Translations under genes and position numbers: made by a program
Notes under the pieces: model-generated
Database searches by the model: none
Told to the model about the DNA's origin: nothing
The model's input: only the letters and a program-made list of their open reading frames with translations
Source: Thiocapsa bogorovii
GTDB lineage: Bacteria > Pseudomonadota > Gammaproteobacteria > Chromatiales > Chromatiaceae
Reading direction: 5' to 3'
Assembly (NCBI RefSeq): GCF_021228795.1
Contig: NZ_CP089309.1
Coordinates: 1,798,001 to 1,862,000 of the forward strand
Length of the DNA: 64,000 nt
Shown here: in pieces, positions 1 to 13,631 of the stretch
Position numbering within the stretch: position 1 is the stretch's first letter
How the letters are laid out: each line of letters begins with the position of its first letter

Positions 1-1
1 G

Positions 2-463
2 CGTGCGGACATGACCACCCGGATCATCGACGTTCGCTCCGCCAATCTGCTGCCCGAGGAGGCAACCGAGCTACGACCCTTCGAGACGATTCAATGGGTC
101 AGCGTGCTGAAATCCATGACGGCCTATCAAGCCTATCGGCGCAGCGAGCAGATTCGCGTACTGCGTGGGCCGGTACTGCGTTTTCTCTTTCAGAACGAGG
201 CGTTCCCGCGCTCGGTCGTGCATTGCATCGAAGCATTGCGGACTAGTCTTTCGAAGCTGCCGCGCAACGAATCCGCTTTGCGCGTGGCGGGACGTCTCAA
301 GCGCAATCTCGAAGGAACCGAGCCGCGTCGACTCAATCAGCAACAGCTCCATGCCTTCATCGACGACCTTCAGGTCGGGATCGGCGATCTGCACGAGGAG
401 CTCGCACGGACGTGGTTTCCGCCGCCTCCGGAGACGCAGTCGCAATCCCAGACGCAGGACTGA
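2..463 (+). CDS. alpha-E domain protein (DUF403), C-terminal part
   Basis: The reading frame is open from the window edge, so the N-terminus lies outside. The visible part is the all-helical C-terminal half of an alpha-E (DUF403) protein. Motifs seen include TTRIIDVRSANLLPEE near the start and FPRSVVHCIEAL about 60 residues later, followed by a helical tail and a QSQSQTQD end. Members of this family are usually coded next to circularly permuted ATP-grasp and transglutaminase-like proteins and are thought to take part in an undefined peptide-modifying pathway. Those partners, if present, would be upstream of the window. The in-frame ATG at position 11 is internal, not a credible start, because family similarity runs through it. 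Confidence 0.7.
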   Translation, partial: RADMTTRIIDVRSANLLPEEATELRPFETIQWVSVLKSMTAYQAYRRSEQIRVLRGPVLRFLFQNEAFPRSVVHCIEALRTSLSKLPRNESALRVAGRLKRNLEGTEPRRLNQQQLHAFIDDLQVGIGDLHEELARTWFPPPPETQSQSQTQD

Positions 464-595
464 AGCTGAATCGCGTTCGGAGCACTCTGCGGGGCTTGAG
501 GATGCGCTAATCGCAACGTCTTCGGGTGTCGATTGGACGCCCCCAGGAAAACCCTGCACCATGAGCGCTCCTTCTCGCCGAACCGGAAGACGACG

Positions 596-976
596 GTGAC
601 CCCAGACCCTCTGTCGATCGTGGATGCCTATCTCGACGCCCAATTGGCGCGGGATTTCCATGCGATGCGTGGTTTGCTCGCCGACCAGGGTTTCTGCTAC
701 CGCAGTCCGATCGCTGCGTTCGATCGGGCGGATGAATTCATCCAGTACGCCGCCGTGTCGAGCGGCATCATGATCGACAGAGAGATCCGAAAGGTCTTTG
801 TGGATGGCGAGGACATCTGCCATTTCCTGACCTATCGGATCCAAATCTCCGAGAAGCTCTCCGTCGAGGCCGCGCAGTGGTCGCGCGTGCACGAAGGCCG
901 GATCCAAAGGATCGAGGCGGTCTTCGACGCCTCGGCATATCACGAACTCTTTCCGAACGACGAGCGGAGCCCGTAA
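596..976 (+). CDS. SnoaL/NTF2-like fold protein
   Basis: A 126-residue protein with the pattern of a SnoaL/NTF2-like cone: an N-terminal helix (IVDAYLDAQLARDFHAMRGLLAD), a central FDRADEFIQYAA segment, then alternating strands ending in IEAVFDASAYHELF. Such proteins can be small enzymes or binding proteins, and nothing here fixes a substrate. The GTG start at 596 is preferred because GGAAGA sits 5 bases upstream; the frame is open further back to an ATG at 533 with no Shine-Dalgarno sequence. It converges tail to tail with the hybrid kinase gene, leaving one base between the stops. Confidence 0.6.
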   Translation: MTPDPLSIVDAYLDAQLARDFHAMRGLLADQGFCYRSPIAAFDRADEFIQYAAVSSGIMIDREIRKVFVDGEDICHFLTYRIQISEKLSVEAAQWSRVHEGRIQRIEAVFDASAYHELFPNDERSP

Positions 977-977
977 T

Positions 978-3269
978 TCACCCTCGTTTCGCAACCGGCA
1001 ACCACCGGAGTAAGGTCTCGCGCAGCTCGGCAAGCTTGACCGGCTTGGCGAGATAGTCGTCCATCCCCGCCTGCAGACAGGCATCCCGATCCTTAGCCAT
1101 CGCGTTGGCGGTCATGGCGATGATGGGGGTGCGTGAACGGCCTTCGCGATGCTCGCACTCCCGCCATTGTCGCGTCGCCCCGAGGCCGTCGAGCACCGGC
1201 ATCTGCATGTCCATCAGCACGGCGTCGTAGCGCCCGCTCGCAAGGTGCTCGATCGCCTCGGCGCCGTTCTGAACGAGGTCGGGCTCGATGCCCAACCGCA
1301 TGAGCATCCCGCGCGCCACCTGTTGATTCACCGGATTGTCTTCGGCCAGCAGCACACGCCCCTCGAGGGGCCGATCGAGCATCGGCTTCTCGCCTTGATC
1401 CGGGATCGACCTGTCGGTGAGGAGAACCTGCGCGAGTGCGTCGCGAAGCAGACCCCGCCGCACCGGCTTGCTCAAGACAAGATCGACCAGATCAGCGGTC
1501 TCTCCGAACGGCTCCGGGCGCCCGCCCGAGGTTAGCAGGATCAGTCGGACGTCGGCGATGGCCGGGGTCGCGCGAATCTGACACGCGAGCGCAAGGCCAT
1601 CCATCTTGGGCATCTGCAGATCCAGCACGGCGGCCTCGAAAGGGCGATCAAGCGCCTGCGCATGGAGAAGCCGCTCGAGCGCTGCCGGACCGTCGGGTGC
1701 GGCCTCGTAGGCCACACGCCAGCCGCGCAGATAGTGTCCGAGGATCTCCAGATTGGTTGCGTTGTCGTCGACGCAGAGGATCCGCCGACCCTCAAGCCCT
1801 GCACCGCCGGCCGGCTCAGCCTTGGCGGGCTGATGATCCAACGGCAGTCGGATGCGAAACCGAGAACCCCGGCCGAAGGTGCTCTCGACCTGGATGTCGC
1901 CACCCATCAGCTCGATCAGATCCTTGCTGATGACGAGACCGAGACCGGAGCCTCCGAAACGCCGCGTCGTGGAGCCGTCCGCCTGGACAAAGGGCTTGAA
2001 GAGACGCTCGAGCTGCTCGGGCGTCATGCCGATCCCGGTGTCCGAGACCTCGAAACAGAATCGGCTGCGCCCGCCCTCCTCCGCGCAGACATCGACGCGC
2101 AGAGCAACCTCGCCCGAGAGCGAAAACTTCACCGCATTGCCCAAGACGTTGGTCAGGATCTGCCTCAGACGGTGGGGATCGCCCAGGACGCGGTCGGGCA
2201 TCCCCGGCGGCACGAAGCAGACCAGCTCAAGCTCTTTGCTGCGCGCGCTCGCCGTGAAGAGACCGGCGACATCCTCGACAAGACGGCGCAAATCGAACGG
2301 GATGCGCTCGAGATCGAGTCGCCCGGACTCGATCTTGGAGAAATCCAGGATGTCGTTGATGACGTTGAGAAGACTTTCGGCCGAAGTGTGCGCCACATCG
2401 ACCAGTCCCTTCTGCTCCGCACTCAGGCGCTCGTGCGAGAGCATCTCCAGCAGGCCGAGCACGCCGTTCATCGGCGTGCGGATCTCGTGGCTCATGTTGG
2501 CAACGAACTGACCCTTGGCGATGCTCGCCGATTCGGCCTGCTCCTTGGCGACCACCAAGGCCGCCTCGGTCGCACGCCGCTCCTCGATCTCGCGCTCCAG
2601 ATCCCGATTCAACGCGGCGATCCGCTCCTTGTCCTGCGTCAAACTTGCGATCAGATCGAGATTGACGTGCCCCAGCTCGAGCGAGTGGCGCAGGGTGCGA
2701 TGGTAGCGGCCCGCGTTCAGCCACATGAAAACGGCGAACAGCAGGATCAACGCGAGAAAGGTATAGGCAAGCTCGTCGCCGATGACGATCATCCGCAGCG
2801 CGAAGGGCACCAGCGCGCCGAGCATGTACAAGAGATAGGCCATCAGGCAGGCGCTCAAGCTCGGGATGGCTCCGGCGACCATCCCCGAGATGACAAAGCC
2901 GAGAAAGACCTGGTAGGTCAAGACATGACTGGGGAGCAGGAAGACCGAGAGGCCCCAGGCGAGACCGGTTGCGGCGGCACCCAGCGCGAAGCGACGGGTC
3001 CAATCGGTGGAAGAACGGGCCTCGCCGGCCCGCCGATAGCGCAACATCAGGAGCCCGCGGGCGATCAGAATCACGATGAGTGCAGCGAACCAGATCCAGG
3101 CCCCGGCCGGAGACGAGACCAGGCTCATCGCGCCTGCCACCAGCAGGGCATTCGCCGCAGTGATGACGAGACTGGCCGGAAGCTGCTCGAACATGAGGCG
3201 CGTAAGATCCGCCTCGATCAGCGCATCCGTCGCGGGATGATGCGGCAGATCGTTACCACGGTAAGGCAT
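978..3269 (-). CDS. Membrane hybrid sensor histidine kinase with two receiver domains
   Basis: A 763-residue hybrid kinase. The N-terminal ~190 residues hold about six hydrophobic segments with no recognised sensor fold. A coiled-coil linker (~205-250) leads to the HisKA box [10 protein letters not shown] with His ~261, then HATPase_c with N (GNAVKF), G1 (DTGIGM) and G2 (GGSGLGL) boxes, and two receiver domains with phospho-Asp in LDLQMP (~550) and MDMQMP (~687). No HPt domain is fused, so the final phosphotransfer partner must be separate. The ATG at 3269 is chosen because it follows the upstream yihY-like stop by 7 bases and has a GGGAAGGG sequence; a longer frame to 3344 would overlap that gene by 68 bases. 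The signal sensed is unknown. Confidence 0.85.
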   Translation of the reverse strand: MPYRGNDLPHHPATDALIEADLTRLMFEQLPASLVITAANALLVAGAMSLVSSPAGAWIWFAALIVILIARGLLMLRYRRAGEARSSTDWTRRFALGAAATGLAWGLSVFLLPSHVLTYQVFLGFVISGMVAGAIPSLSACLMAYLLYMLGALVPFALRMIVIGDELAYTFLALILLFAVFMWLNAGRYHRTLRHSLELGHVNLDLIASLTQDKERIAALNRDLEREIEERRATEAALVVAKEQAESASIAKGQFVANMSHEIRTPMNGVLGLLEMLSHERLSAEQKGLVDVAHTSAESLLNVINDILDFSKIESGRLDLERIPFDLRRLVEDVAGLFTASARSKELELVCFVPPGMPDRVLGDPHRLRQILTNVLGNAVKFSLSGEVALRVDVCAEEGGRSRFCFEVSDTGIGMTPEQLERLFKPFVQADGSTTRRFGGSGLGLVISKDLIELMGGDIQVESTFGRGSRFRIRLPLDHQPAKAEPAGGAGLEGRRILCVDDNATNLEILGHYLRGWRVAYEAAPDGPAALERLLHAQALDRPFEAAVLDLQMPKMDGLALACQIRATPAIADVRLILLTSGGRPEPFGETADLVDLVLSKPVRRGLLRDALAQVLLTDRSIPDQGEKPMLDRPLEGRVLLAEDNPVNQQVARGMLMRLGIEPDLVQNGAEAIEHLASGRYDAVLMDMQMPVLDGLGATRQWRECEHREGRSRTPIIAMTANAMAKDRDACLQAGMDDYLAKPVKLAELRETLLRWLPVAKRG

Positions 3270-3276
3270 GGTCGGA

Positions 3277-4644
3277 TCAACCCTTCCCGGAGTCGACGAA
3301 CGGAGCCGCAACCGCGGACGTGTCGAGCGCACGGGCGAGGTCACGCAGCGTCATGCCGCCGAGCGCCGCGTCAATGGCCTGATCGATGCCCGTCTCGATC
3401 CGTCCGATCTCCCCGTCCGGGAGGGTGCCTCGACAACCGCTCTCGCGTTCTTCGAAACAGCGCACCGCATCGAGCATCGCCTTGACCGAGATAGCGTCCG
3501 TTGCGCGCGCCGGGACGAAGGTCGGCGAATCGCCGATCGTGCGAATCAGAAAGCCGGCCTCCTCAAGCACGGCCAACATCCGTTCGGCATTGCTCTTGGG
3601 AACCCCGAACGTCTGCGCGAGCGCCTCGCTGCTCCAAGGCGGTTCGCCCGACTCGTAACGGCGCGCCACCTGACCCGCAAGGAGTAGGGCCAGACGCTCG
3701 CGCTGTCGATTGCTCAACTGCAGATCACGCGATCGGATCCTGAGATACTCGGGGTGTTGGTGGTAGAAGGCGATGCTTGCGCCGATCAGCAGGATCAACC
3801 ATGCGATATAGATCCAGATCATGAAGAGGATCAGGATTGCCAGACTCGAATAGACCGCCATCAAGCGCGTCGAGCTGGCCATGAAATAAGAGAACATCCC
3901 CCCGATGAACTCCCAAAGCAGCCCGGCGATGAGTGCCCCGACGAGCGCGGAGAGGATATGGACCCGCGTGTTGGGAACGAAGAGGTAAAAAAAGGCGAAC
4001 GTCAGCGAAATCATCATGTAGGGCCCGAGCTGACCCAACGCATGCCAGACATGTCCGAATGGCTTCGCCTCGATGATCGCTTGAACGAAGGCGTTCCCGC
4101 CGAGCGAGGCCGAGAGCCCGACAGCCGAGAAAAAGAGCACTGGGCCCACGAGGATAACGCTCAAATACTTGCTGAACCGTTGCGCGAAGGAGCGTTGCGT
4201 GGAGACGCGCCAAGTGAAGTTGAAGACCTGCTCGATCTTCTGGACCAGCGAGATGACGGTGTAGATCAGCAGTGCGAGTCCAACCGACCCCAAGACGCCC
4301 ACTCGCATGTTGTCGACAAAGCCGATGATCTGGGTGGTGATCTCCACGCCGCCCTCGCCGAGCGGTCCGAACACCTTCAGCAGCAGAGGCTCCAATTGAT
4401 TGTGGACACCGAACCCCTTCAACACCGAGAAGGTCACCGCCAGCAGGGGCACGAGCGCCAAGATGGTCGTGTAGACCAGGCTCATGGCCTGCAGGGACAG
4501 ATAGCCTTGCGTCAGGTCGCGGACGAGCGCATAGATCAAACGCCCGAGCCAGATCGGAAGGGCTTGCCAAGGCGGCACTTCGTCGAGCGGGCGACTCCAG
4601 AGCAGCGCATCGATGCGCTCGGACACGGGCATGGCGTGGTTCAT
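3277..4644 (-). CDS. YihY/BrkB family membrane protein with C-terminal winged-helix-like domain
   Basis: A 455-residue inner-membrane protein. The first ~300 residues match the YihY/virulence-factor-BrkB family (old name ribonuclease BN): an [20 protein letters not shown] segment, [20 protein letters not shown], and a late [22 protein letters not shown] helix. The last ~140 residues are soluble and look like a winged-helix/MarR-like fold ([30 protein letters not shown]), a known extension in part of the family. Biochemical function is not established. The ATG at 4644 is preferred to a GTG at 4677. It is probably co-transcribed with the downstream hybrid kinase, 7 bases away. Confidence 0.8.
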   Translation of the reverse strand: MNHAMPVSERIDALLWSRPLDEVPPWQALPIWLGRLIYALVRDLTQGYLSLQAMSLVYTTILALVPLLAVTFSVLKGFGVHNQLEPLLLKVFGPLGEGGVEITTQIIGFVDNMRVGVLGSVGLALLIYTVISLVQKIEQVFNFTWRVSTQRSFAQRFSKYLSVILVGPVLFFSAVGLSASLGGNAFVQAIIEAKPFGHVWHALGQLGPYMMISLTFAFFYLFVPNTRVHILSALVGALIAGLLWEFIGGMFSYFMASSTRLMAVYSSLAILILFMIWIYIAWLILLIGASIAFYHQHPEYLRIRSRDLQLSNRQRERLALLLAGQVARRYESGEPPWSSEALAQTFGVPKSNAERMLAVLEEAGFLIRTIGDSPTFVPARATDAISVKAMLDAVRCFEERESGCRGTLPDGEIGRIETGIDQAIDAALGGMTLRDLARALDTSAVAAPFVDSGKG

Positions 4645-4883
4645 GTGCGCTCTCTCGGGGGAGGAGTCGGACGGCACTTCCGGCCGCTTGCCGTCGCTTC
4701 ATTATATCGGGTCGGTGCGCGTTGTCGCCGTGATCTACCCAGGGTGTCGCGCCGACTTGAAGCCTGCTTGTGCCCTCTCCATCTCCGTAGTCCCGAGGGC
4801 GCGATGAGCCCCTGCCTTGCCAAGGCGGCATGAATCGCGTTCGCGGGTGATCGACAGACATCACCTCATCGAAGAGCAACCCC

Positions 4884-5405
4884 ATGCGTTCTCTCTGCAA
4901 CTTCGTCGGGGCTTCGGCCCTCTTATTCTCGTCTGCCGCCTTGACGGCGGACGAGCCGCAAACCCTGACGCCGATGTCGGACGACATCCAGGCACCCGAG
5001 TTCGACCTCCAAGGGCCCGCCGGCGAGCCGCAACGTCTCGCCGATCATCGCGGCAAGCCCATCATCCTCAATTTCTGGGCGACCTGGTGCCCGCCCTGCC
5101 GCGCCGAAATGCCCTCGATGCAGCGTGCCCACGAAACCCTCACCGACGAGGGCGTCTCGGTCATCGCCGTCAACGTCGGCGAAGACGCCGAGACCATCGC
5201 ACGGTTCCTGAGCGAAACCGACGTCGACTTCCCGATCCCGATGGACCTGGACTCCGAGGTCGTGCAGAGCTACCCGGTCAAGGGGCTGCCGACGACCTTC
5301 GTCATCGACCCGGAAGGCCGCCTGGTCTACAGCGCCACCGGCGAGCGTGAATGGGACGATCCCGCACTGCTCGATCAGGTGCGGGCGCTTAAGACCGGGC
5401 CGTAG
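4884..5405 (+). CDS. TlpA-like periplasmic thioredoxin-fold protein
   Basis: A 173-residue protein with a short signal peptide (ending near ALTA, residue ~22) and a TlpA/ResA-type thioredoxin fold. The active site WCPPC has Cys69 and Cys72, preceded by ILNFWAT. The cis-proline loop GLPTTFVIDPEGRL follows at about 130-145, as expected for a redox-active member. It probably reduces or exchanges disulfides in the periplasm, perhaps in cytochrome c maturation, but no ccm gene is nearby. It is divergent from the yihY-like gene across a ~240-base gap. Confidence 0.85.
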   Translation: MRSLCNFVGASALLFSSAALTADEPQTLTPMSDDIQAPEFDLQGPAGEPQRLADHRGKPIILNFWATWCPPCRAEMPSMQRAHETLTDEGVSVIAVNVGEDAETIARFLSETDVDFPIPMDLDSEVVQSYPVKGLPTTFVIDPEGRLVYSATGEREWDDPALLDQVRALKTGP

Positions 5406-5459
5406 GCCGAGGACGCGCGATGCCCGCAGATCGGCTCGTACCCGCGCCGCCGTGTCGAA

Positions 5460-5496
5460 GCTTCAATCCACGCCCGGTCAATTGGCCGGGCGATGC
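5460..5496. repeat. Solitary CRISPR-repeat-like sequence
   Basis: A 37-base stretch that opens with CTTCAATCCACGCCC and closes with GGGCGATGC. The middle forms a near-perfect palindrome (5471-5492, CGCCCGG arms around CAATTG, one mismatched pair). This is the layout of the 36-37 base hairpin repeats of the TTTCAATCC type found with several type I and type III systems. Only one copy is present: ~36 bases downstream only a GTTT recurs. It lies between the convergent tlpA-like and dbpA genes, so it could equally be just a bidirectional terminator stem, although no T-run follows. Confidence 0.4.
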
Positions 5497-5660
5497 AGGC
5501 CGCTCAGCGCCAGATCGGGCGTCATCGTTTAGCCCCCCCTTTCTTCGAGCGCGCCGATCGGGATGATCGAGCGCCACCCGGAAGTTGTCCAATGCCCGCC
5601 CACGTTCATCCATGCTGATGGAGATCCCTTCACGCGGGAGGACACCGCTGAAGAGCGTGG

Positions 5661-7046
5661 TTATTCGATCAGCCTGATACGAAACGCGCGTCCCTTCAGC
5701 TTGCCGACCGACAATTTTTTCAACGCCGCCCCCACGCTCTCTCGGCTGACCGCCACATAGGCCCAATGATCGGCGATCTGGATCTTTCCGACTTGATCAC
5801 CACGAATACCACCCGGGCCCGTCAAAGCGCCCAGGATATCCCCCGGGCGAACCTTTTGCTTCTTTCCACCATCGATCTGAACGGTAACCATCGGCGGCAC
5901 CATCGGGCGGTGCTCCTGCGGGTCGAGTGACGGCAACAACTCGCTGTCCATGATTGGATCCACCGAGGTATCCAATAAGGCGACGCGATGAGCCTCACCG
6001 TCATCGTAGAGAGAAAAGGCCGCCCCCTTGCTGCCGGCACGCCCGGTACGACCAACGCGATGGGTATGCACCTCCACGTCCAGTGCAATCCGATAGTTGA
6101 TCACCGCATCGAGTGAGTCGATGTCCAAACCACGGGCCGCTACATCGGTGGCCACCAGCACCGAGACGCTCTTGTTGGAGAACCGCACCAGGATCTCATC
6201 CCGATCCCGTTGCTCCAGGTCACCGTGCAGGGCGAGGACGCTAAAACCACTGTCCCGTAACCCCTGAGCCACGTGTCGCGTATCGACCTTGGTATTGCAA
6301 AACACGAGGGTCGACACCGGTTGGTGCTGCAACAGCAAGAGACATAGCGCTCGCTGCCGCTGTCGATCGTCGGTCACGCGATAGAAGTGCTGGGCGATAC
6401 TGTGATTGTCGTGAGTGGACGCTACTTGGGCCATGACCGGTTCAGTCATGATGCGCCGAGCGATAGCCTGGATCCGACTGGGGTAGGTGGCGCTAAACAG
6501 CAGTGTTTGGCGAATCGTCGGTATCCGGTCGATGATCGCATCCAGCGACTTTTCGAAGCCCATCTCAAGCATCCGATCCGCCTCGTCGAGCACCAGCATG
6601 GTCACCTCATCCAACCGCAGCGTGCCTCGCTCCAGGTGATCCGCGATGCGTCCCGGGGTTCCCACCACGATATGGGCACCGTGTTCCAGTGAGCCGATCT
6701 GAGGGCCAACGGCAACCCCGCCGCAGAGTGTCAGCACCTTGATGTTGTGCCTCCTACGCCCGAGCGCGCGGATCTCCTGGGCCACTTGATCGGCGAGCTC
6801 GCGGGTGGGACAGAGGACGAGAGACTGGACCCGAAAGCGTCCGACATCGAGCCGTTCCAGTAGACCGAGCCCAAACGCAGCGGTCTTCCCCGAACCGGTC
6901 TTTCCCTGTGCGATGACATCCCTCCCCGCCAGGATATCCGGACAACTCAGTGCCTGGATGGGGGTCATGGTGTCATAGCCGAGCGAGGACAGATTCTCAA
7001 GCAGATCCGGGTTGAGGTTAAGAGAGGCGAATGACGTCTTAGTCAA
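5661..7046 (-). CDS. dbpA: ATP-dependent RNA helicase DbpA
   Basis: A 461-residue DEAD-box helicase. In order: Q-motif region (MTPIQALSCPDIL), Walker A AQGKTGSGKT (46-55), PTREL, TPGR, DEAD (154-157), SAT (184-186), ARGLDI and HRVGRTGR. The last ~75 residues (GDILGALTGPGG through VSRESVGAALKKL) are the DbpA-type RNA-binding domain that recognises 23S rRNA hairpin 92, so the role is 50S subunit assembly. Length equals that of the E. coli protein. Its ATG overlaps the stop of the upstream DUF1456 gene by four bases (ATGA), which suggests translational coupling. Confidence 0.93.
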   Translation of the reverse strand: MTKTSFASLNLNPDLLENLSSLGYDTMTPIQALSCPDILAGRDVIAQGKTGSGKTAAFGLGLLERLDVGRFRVQSLVLCPTRELADQVAQEIRALGRRRHNIKVLTLCGGVAVGPQIGSLEHGAHIVVGTPGRIADHLERGTLRLDEVTMLVLDEADRMLEMGFEKSLDAIIDRIPTIRQTLLFSATYPSRIQAIARRIMTEPVMAQVASTHDNHSIAQHFYRVTDDRQRQRALCLLLLQHQPVSTLVFCNTKVDTRHVAQGLRDSGFSVLALHGDLEQRDRDEILVRFSNKSVSVLVATDVAARGLDIDSLDAVINYRIALDVEVHTHRVGRTGRAGSKGAAFSLYDDGEAHRVALLDTSVDPIMDSELLPSLDPQEHRPMVPPMVTVQIDGGKKQKVRPGDILGALTGPGGIRGDQVGKIQIADHWAYVAVSRESVGAALKKLSVGKLKGRAFRIRLIE

Positions 7047-7549
7047 GACACGTGTCCCGCAGTCGCGCTGGGGTCGTCCTGTTGCGGACGACCATCCCGG
7101 TACTCCAACTGCACGCCGCTGAGAAAGTTGCGCAGAATTTGATCTTTACATTGGCGGTAGTGCTTATGATCCGGCTTGCGAAAGAACGCACTCAACTCAT
7201 GCTTGCTGATGTGAACATCGCTTGCGGCCAAGAGACGCAGGATATCGTCCGCTTTCAGATCCAAAGCGATTTTGAGCTTCCTAAAGATGATGTTGTTGTT
7301 CAATGATTGCTCCGGCTCGGGCAGCTCGCTGTCTTTCGTGCCCCGTCGATCCTTGATCAAGCCGTTGAGGAAGGTCGCCAATTGGTGATCGCCACATTCC
7401 TCGAACTCCGGATCATCGCTTTTTTTCAACCAATTGCTGACTTGGGAGCGGGTCACCCGACTGTTCGCTGCGGCAAACACCGCAATCATCTTGGAATCAT
7501 CGAAATCGAATGTGTATCGAAGGCGGCGCAGGATGTCGTTGTTGGTCAT
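7043..7549 (-). CDS. DUF1456 family protein (YehS-like)
   Basis: A 168-residue protein made of two DUF1456 repeats. Each starts with a [NT]N[DN]I.RKL..ALD-type helix and contains an S..[EQ]L..[FW].[KR]..D segment (residues ~3-70 and ~85-150). A low-complexity tail (GRPQQDDPSATAGHVS) follows. YehS proteins have no proven function. The ATG at 7549 is chosen over a TTG at 7561 by family similarity (MTNNDILRRLRYTF). The ATGA overlap with dbpA suggests a shared, perhaps RNA-related, task; that is inference. Confidence 0.85.
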   Translation of the reverse strand: MTNNDILRRLRYTFDFDDSKMIAVFAAANSRVTRSQVSNWLKKSDDPEFEECGDHQLATFLNGLIKDRRGTKDSELPEPEQSLNNNIIFRKLKIALDLKADDILRLLAASDVHISKHELSAFFRKPDHKHYRQCKDQILRNFLSGVQLEYRDGRPQQDDPSATAGHVS

Positions 7550-7814
7550 ACAGGGGCTCAATGGTTAAATAGGCAGGTCATCGCCCGGCTCTGCCGGGAC
7601 AACAATCGCAGTTTGACATTTCCTGGAGTCCATCGAGGATATACCCCTCAGTTCCGGGGACCAGTTCCGAGGACAGTTTACTCAACGCCGAAAGTCCGTC
7701 CGAAAAATCTGTGGAATTGACGGGCGTTCGTGGATATTCGGTTATCCCCCTCTTCTCCAAGCGGACCGATCGAGGGGGCCGGGCGTCGCCCGGTGCCGTT
7801 TCGGCACCCAGCCC

Positions 7815-8114
7815 CGCCAGGCTGTGATGCTCCAGAACGAAGTGCTCCGGGAAACCTGCAAAGACGTCGCGGTAGACGCGAGCGGTCTGCTCGATGATGG
7901 TGAGGAAGGGAACCGCCAAGACGATGCGCTTGAGCCCGTGGCGCCGCGCATGCTCAAGTGCGAGCTTGAGCATGGCAAGGGTCTTGCGGGAGCCGGTCGG
8001 CGGTTTCCGGAAGTCCAAACCATCGATGCGGGCACGGGCACAGAGTCGGTCCATCTCAGGGTCGGAATCGGACGCTCTCTTCCAGACCGCACGGCATTCG
8101 CCGCTGAGAGTGGC
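7815..8114 (-). pseudogene. Cas3 helicase remnant
   Basis: About 100 codons on the minus strand keep the Walker A region and helicase motif Ia of a CRISPR Cas3 protein. PPTGSRKTLAMLKLAL is followed by EHARRHGLKRIVLAVPF, then IIEQTARVYRDVF and FVLEHHS. The IIEQ..VYR..F…VLEHHS pattern is typical of Cas3 from type I-C and related systems. The piece is dead: the P-loop reads GSRKT in place of GSGKT, an in-frame stop precedes it at ~8115, and similarity ends near 7815 although the frame stays open to 7578 with unrelated sequence. No other cas gene is present. A generic DEAD/DEAH fragment is the alternative. Confidence 0.6.
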
Positions 8115-8477
8115 TCAAACGTGAACCTTTGCGGAGTCCATTCCACGACCCTGCCGCGGATCACTGAAGCGCCGCCGGGCTTCGTGCTCCTTCGGCGTCA
8201 GGGTTTGTGAAAACATGGACAGCCCCCGCAATGCCTCTTGGCTGAACCAGCCTAAACCGGAAAAGTCCGCGAAATCAAACCGGCCCCAAGCCCGTCGTTG
8301 CGGTTGCTCCCGACCGGTCAGGGAACAAACCGCCGCGGCGACATTCGACCCGGTCGAGGATCCCGACCCGGATCCCCGATCCGATCTGTTTTTCCGAATC
8401 GGCGTGACGCCGGCAGACCGGTAGACTATGTGCCCGGCATCACCTGCCGCCATCGTCGAATCCCGATCAGGACAACC
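8115..8477. other. Non-coding gap upstream of dnaE
   Basis: 363 bases between the Cas3 remnant and dnaE. Short open frames exist on both strands, including a + strand frame at 8215-8424, but none has a good ribosome binding site or recognisable content. The dnaE frame is open back to 8298 without family similarity. The left part may hold further decayed cas sequence. No clear promoter or terminator was recognised. Confidence 0.4.
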
Positions 8478-12052
<3,575 letters not shown>

Positions 12053-12053
<1 letters not shown>

Positions 12054-13378
12054 TGCAGACCGGACGACGCGTTCGACAGGTCTTGGCCGTCGCCCTGCTG
12101 ATCGGGGCCGCCTGGTTGATGGTCGGCCTGGTCGCCGATCTGAACCGCGTGAAGATCCTGAAGACGGATCTTGCCGAGATCCACCATGTCCGCTACGGGC
12201 TGCTGGATGCCGACGTCTGGGTCGCGCGGATCGGCGAGATCCTGGAGAAGCGCGTCGACGAGTTGGATCTCACAGAGGCTAGCCGGGCCCAGGTGACGGA
12301 GGCCGTGACCCAATTGCTCGATACCCTGATCCGCGAGATCGAGCGCAACCTCGCGCAGCGGCGGCCCGACCCGGGCGGAAGCTGGCTGGACCAGCTCCAA
12401 GGCGCACTCCAGCAGGGTTTGCAGGATCTGCTGCTGGACGTGGCGCGTCTGCGCGACCGAGTGCCCGAGTATGCCGATGCCTTCGTCGAGCAGCTGTCCG
12501 TGCCCGGTGTGAAGGAGCAGATCAAGGCGCGGTTGCGGGTCCTGCTGCGCGATGCCGTGGCCTCGAGCGGTGCCGGGACCGATCGCCGCCCGCTGGAGGC
12601 CGTCTTGGTGCGCTATGGCTGTGCGGATGTGGATGCCTGCTCGCGCCTGATCGAGACCGAGATCGACATGGTCCAACCGCGGATCCGTCAACAGCTCGGG
12701 GCCGTGATCGGGCTGACGGCCTTGGTGTTCATGGTTTCGCTGGTCGGCGGTGCCCCGCGCGGGCGAGGGTCGGACAGGACGACCGATCGGCTCGCCCCGG
12801 TTCTGCTCTTCGCACTCGTGGGTGCGACCTTCCTCCTGCTCGTCGGCGGCCTGGCCACGCCCATGATCGAGGTCGATGCGCGCATCGCCGAACTGGCCTT
12901 TCAGCTCCTCGGCGAGCCGGTCGTCTTTACCGATCAGGTGCTCTATTTCCAGACGAAGAGCATCTTCGACGTGATGCGGATCCTGTTCGAGTCCGGCCAA
13001 GCCGACATGCTGTTGGTCGCCGTACTCCTGACCCTCTTCAGCGTGGTCTTCCCTGCGCTCAAGTTGTTGGGGACGTATGCCTTTTACTACGATTGGAGCG
13101 GGTCACGCGGATCGTCGATCGTCCGCTTCTTCGCGCTGAAGTCCGGTAAATGGTCGATGGCGGACGTCATGGTCGTTGCCATCTTCATGGCCTACATCGG
13201 CTTCGATGCCCTGGTCGGCAACCAACTCGGCAGCCTTCGGGGCGCAAGTGATGCGGTCGCCGTCTTGACCACCAACGGCACCTCCTTGGAGCCTGGGTTT
13301 TATCTCTTCCTCGGATTTGTCCTCGCCGGACTCGTCCTGTCGAGCGCTCTGGAGAACCGTCTCGACCGGGATGGATAG
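12053..13378 (+). CDS. PqiA-family membrane protein with long N-terminal periplasmic domain
   Basis: A 441-residue protein. Residues 10-30 form a membrane anchor. Residues ~30-215 are a soluble, mostly helical region rich in Glu and Arg. The C-terminal ~220 residues hold four hydrophobic segments with the paraquat-inducible protein A (PqiA) pattern: KSIFDVMRILFESGQADMLLVAVLL, VVFPALKLL, and a KWSMADVMVVAIFMAYIGFDALV block. The CxxC zinc-ribbon-like motifs of classical PqiA are absent. PqiA proteins are linked to envelope lipid transport with MCE proteins, but no MCE gene is seen here. Its ATG overlaps the dnaE stop, an unusual partner and a sign of coupled expression. Confidence 0.75.
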
Positions 13379-13450
13379 GCCGTGGCGAGGAATCTAAGCG
13401 CCTCGTTGCCGGAAGGCGTTATCCATAAGCACTGAAGGCGGACGATCCGT

Positions 13451-13529
13451 GTAGGGTGGACGAGCGAGAGCGAAGTCCACCGAACCCTGCGCCGGCGTTG
13501 GTGGACTGCGGTGCGCTTGTTCACCCTAC
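13451..13529. repeat. 79-bp inverted-repeat element (MITE/REP-like)
   Basis: Two ~30-base arms are near-perfect inverted copies, each opening with GTAGGGTG at the outer end and closing with AGTCCACC at the inner end. The spacer is ~18 bases, GC-rich. The whole would fold into one long hairpin. It sits in the gap between the PqiA-like gene and sthA. Elements with GTAGGGTG termini are scattered through many gammaproteobacterial genomes and are probably non-autonomous mobile or REP-like units. It may also act as a terminator for the dnaE operon. Confidence 0.7.
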
Positions 13530-13631
13530 AGCTGCGAATTGCCCAGGCGCGGCAATCCGCGCGTCGAAATGGCCCGTTACTTGCATATCGTTTTAAGGCG
13601 CCCTTTTGAACCCCAACCGGAATCCATCGCG

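Noticed and set aside
1662-3485. A 607-codon plus-strand frame opposite the hybrid kinase
   Set aside because: The minus strand carries a complete kinase with all motifs; the plus frame has no similarity and spans two genes.
5460-5700. A CRISPR array
   Set aside because: Only one repeat-like unit is visible; no regularly spaced second copy, so no array is called.
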